Positions 62,824 through 64,000 of a stretch of DNA of 64,000 bases are shown here, piece after piece. The stretch comes from Flavobacterium cyclinae (GTDB lineage: Bacteria; Bacteroidota; Bacteroidia; Flavobacteriales; Flavobacteriaceae), in the NCBI RefSeq assembly GCF_021172145.1, contig NZ_CP089095.1:1922001-1986000 (forward strand), written 5' to 3'. Within the stretch, counting starts at the first letter, position 1. The number at the start of each line of letters is the position of its first letter. The notes beneath the pieces are model-generated. The model saw only the letters and a list, made by a program, of their open reading frames with translations. It was not told where the DNA came from and made no database searches. A program made the translations under genes and the position numbers.

Positions 62824-64000
62824 CTAAGATAATTCTTTTTTCAAAAACTGCGCTGTATAACTTTTTTTATTTTTCACGATTTCCTCTGGAGTTCCTTTAG
62901 CTACAACTTCTCCGCCGCCTTTTCCACCTTCATAACCAATGTCGATAATGTAATCTGATAATTTTACTACGTCTAAATTATGCTCGATAATCAACACGGT
63001 GTTTCCTTTATCCACTAACTTATTAATTACATCCATTAATACACGAATGTCTTCAAAATGTAATCCCGTTGTTGGTTCATCAAGAATATAAAACGTATTA
63101 CCCGTATCTTTTTTAGAGAGTTCTGTTGCTAATTTAATACGTTGCGCTTCACCTCCAGAAAGTGTAGTACTTTGTTGGCCTAATGTAATATAACCTAATC
63201 CAACATCTTGTATTGTTTTTACTTTTCTATAGATTTTTGGAATATTTTCAAAAAACTCAACAGCTTCATCTACTGTCATATTCAACACATCAGAAATCGA
63301 TTTTCCTTTATATCGAATTTCTAATGTTTCTCGGTTGAATCGCTTGCCTTGACAAGTTTCGCATTCCACATAAACGTCTGGTAAAAAGCTCATTTCAATG
63401 GTTCGAACTCCAGAACCTTCACAAGTTTCACAGCGACCGCCTTTTACATTAAAACTAAATCTTCCTGGCTTATAACCACGAATCATCGCTTCTGGAACTT
63501 GGGTAAACAGACTTCTTATTTCCGAAAAAACATCAGTATATGTTGCAGGATTAGAGCGCGGTGTTCTTCCAATCGGACTTTGGTCAATGTCAATTACTTT
63601 GTCGATATGTTCTAAACCTTCGATTTTTTTGTACGGTTGTGGTTTCTTAACTGCATTAAAAAAATGCGCATTTAATATTGGATACAAGGTTTCGTTAATC
63701 AATGTCGATTTTCCACTTCCTGAAACTCCAGTAACACAAACCAATTTTCCTAACGGAATTTCAACCGAAACATTTTTTAAGTTATTTCCTGTTGCACCTG
63801 ATAATTTGATGGATTTTCCATTGCCTTCTCTGCGAGATTTTGGAACTTCAATCTGCATTTTACCACTCATGTACTGAGCTGTAATGGTATTTTCCTTCAG
63901 TAATTCTTTCGGTGTCCCTTTACTGATGATTTGTCCACCAAAACGACCTGCTTTTGGACCAATATCAATCACATAATCGGCACGTTCAATCATGTCTTTA
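62824..64000 (-). CDS. uvrA: Excinuclease ABC subunit A, C-terminal part (partial)
   Basis: The 3' part of uvrA; the gene runs off the right edge, so the true start is outside the window. The visible 392 codons carry the end of the first ATPase half ([19 protein letters not shown]) and the second ATPase domain: Walker [11 protein letters not shown], a zinc module CETCEGSG...[20 protein letters not shown] and Walker [19 protein letters not shown]. UvrA recognises DNA damage in nucleotide excision repair. Full-length members have about 940 residues. Confidence 0.97.
   Translation of the reverse strand, partial: KDMIERADYVIDIGPKAGRFGGQIISKGTPKELLKENTITAQYMSGKMQIEVPKSRREGNGKSIKLSGATGNNLKNVSVEIPLGKLVCVTGVSGSGKSTLINETLYPILNAHFFNAVKKPQPYKKIEGLEHIDKVIDIDQSPIGRTPRSNPATYTDVFSEIRSLFTQVPEAMIRGYKPGRFSFNVKGGRCETCEGSGVRTIEMSFLPDVYVECETCQGKRFNRETLEIRYKGKSISDVLNMTVDEAVEFFENIPKIYRKVKTIQDVGLGYITLGQQSTTLSGGEAQRIKLATELSKKDTGNTFYILDEPTTGLHFEDIRVLMDVINKLVDKGNTVLIIEHNLDVVKLSDYIIDIGYEGGKGGGEVVAKGTPEEIVKNKKSYTAQFLKKELS

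Overview
The window comes from a low-GC member of the Bacteroidota, almost certainly Flavobacteriaceae and probably Flavobacterium or a close relative. The evidence is the strongly AT-rich sequence, A/T-rich start regions without Shine-Dalgarno sites, promoter elements of the TAnnTTTG type, a T9SS type A sorting domain, a PorD-like (DUF4835) protein, the Bacteroidota form of RNA polymerase omega, and RprX/RprY-like, MnmD and GIN-domain proteins. It is mostly ordinary chromosome. I see no tRNA, rRNA, CRISPR array, prophage or insertion sequence.

Layout. 1-2.2 kb: two GIN (DUF2807) surface proteins flanking a possible 24-residue amphipathic peptide gene with its own terminator. 2.3-7.4 kb: folE, an exported msrA, a LolD-like ABC ATPase, a large membrane protein, a TIGR02757 protein and a pentapeptide-repeat protein. 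7.4-11.8 kb: carbonic anhydrase plus SulP transporter (bicarbonate handling), then dps divergent from oxyR around a perfect palindrome. 11.9-18.7 kb: mnmD, a haem-binding lipoprotein with a DUF4920 lipoprotein, ilvE, a MazG-like protein, a GyrI-like protein, tcdA, tatD and DUF1684. 18.8-24.7 kb: an MFS transporter, a blaI/blaR1-type regulatory pair with tandem operators and an upstream secreted protein resembling the BlaR1 tail, a 46-residue protein, a basic exported protein and an OmpW-like porin. 24.8-35.7 kb: smpB, an XRE regulator, pcm, then a long plus-strand run (Gfo/Idh oxidoreductase, hydroxyacyl-CoA dehydrogenase, DUF1015, yggS, exonuclease/GIY-YIG, miaA, acyl-ACP thioesterase) interrupted by a membrane protein / YhcG-type nuclease / membrane protein cassette. 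35.7-52.1 kb (minus strand): response regulator and kinase, coaE, a glycosyltransferase, a 1486-residue T9SS-exported multidomain protein, fabV, recN, porD-like, coaBC, rpoZ, bamD, dapA. 52.1-64 kb: a 5'-nucleotidase split into two genes, ligA, a UMF1-type MFS protein, an M48 lipoprotein, an alpha/beta hydrolase, an M23 peptidase, a LOG protein and the 3' part of uvrA.

Functional groupings: oxidative stress (oxyR, dps, msrA); envelope biogenesis and secretion (bamD, porD-like, LolD-like, T9SS cargo, OmpW, M48, M23); coenzyme A synthesis (coaBC, coaE); lipid synthesis (fabV, acyl-ACP thioesterase); tRNA modification (miaA, mnmD, tcdA); DNA repair (recN, ligA, uvrA, exonuclease/GIY-YIG).

The most unusual material is the possible amphipathic peptide at 842-916; the YhcG cassette at 27.4-29.1 kb; the density of dispersed repeats between 30.0 and 34.9 kb, including repeat-like words read in frame inside yggS and the DUF1015 gene; a heptanucleotide repeat between miaA and the thioesterase gene; and the tandem BlaI-type operators. 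No complete new multi-gene system can be claimed with confidence.
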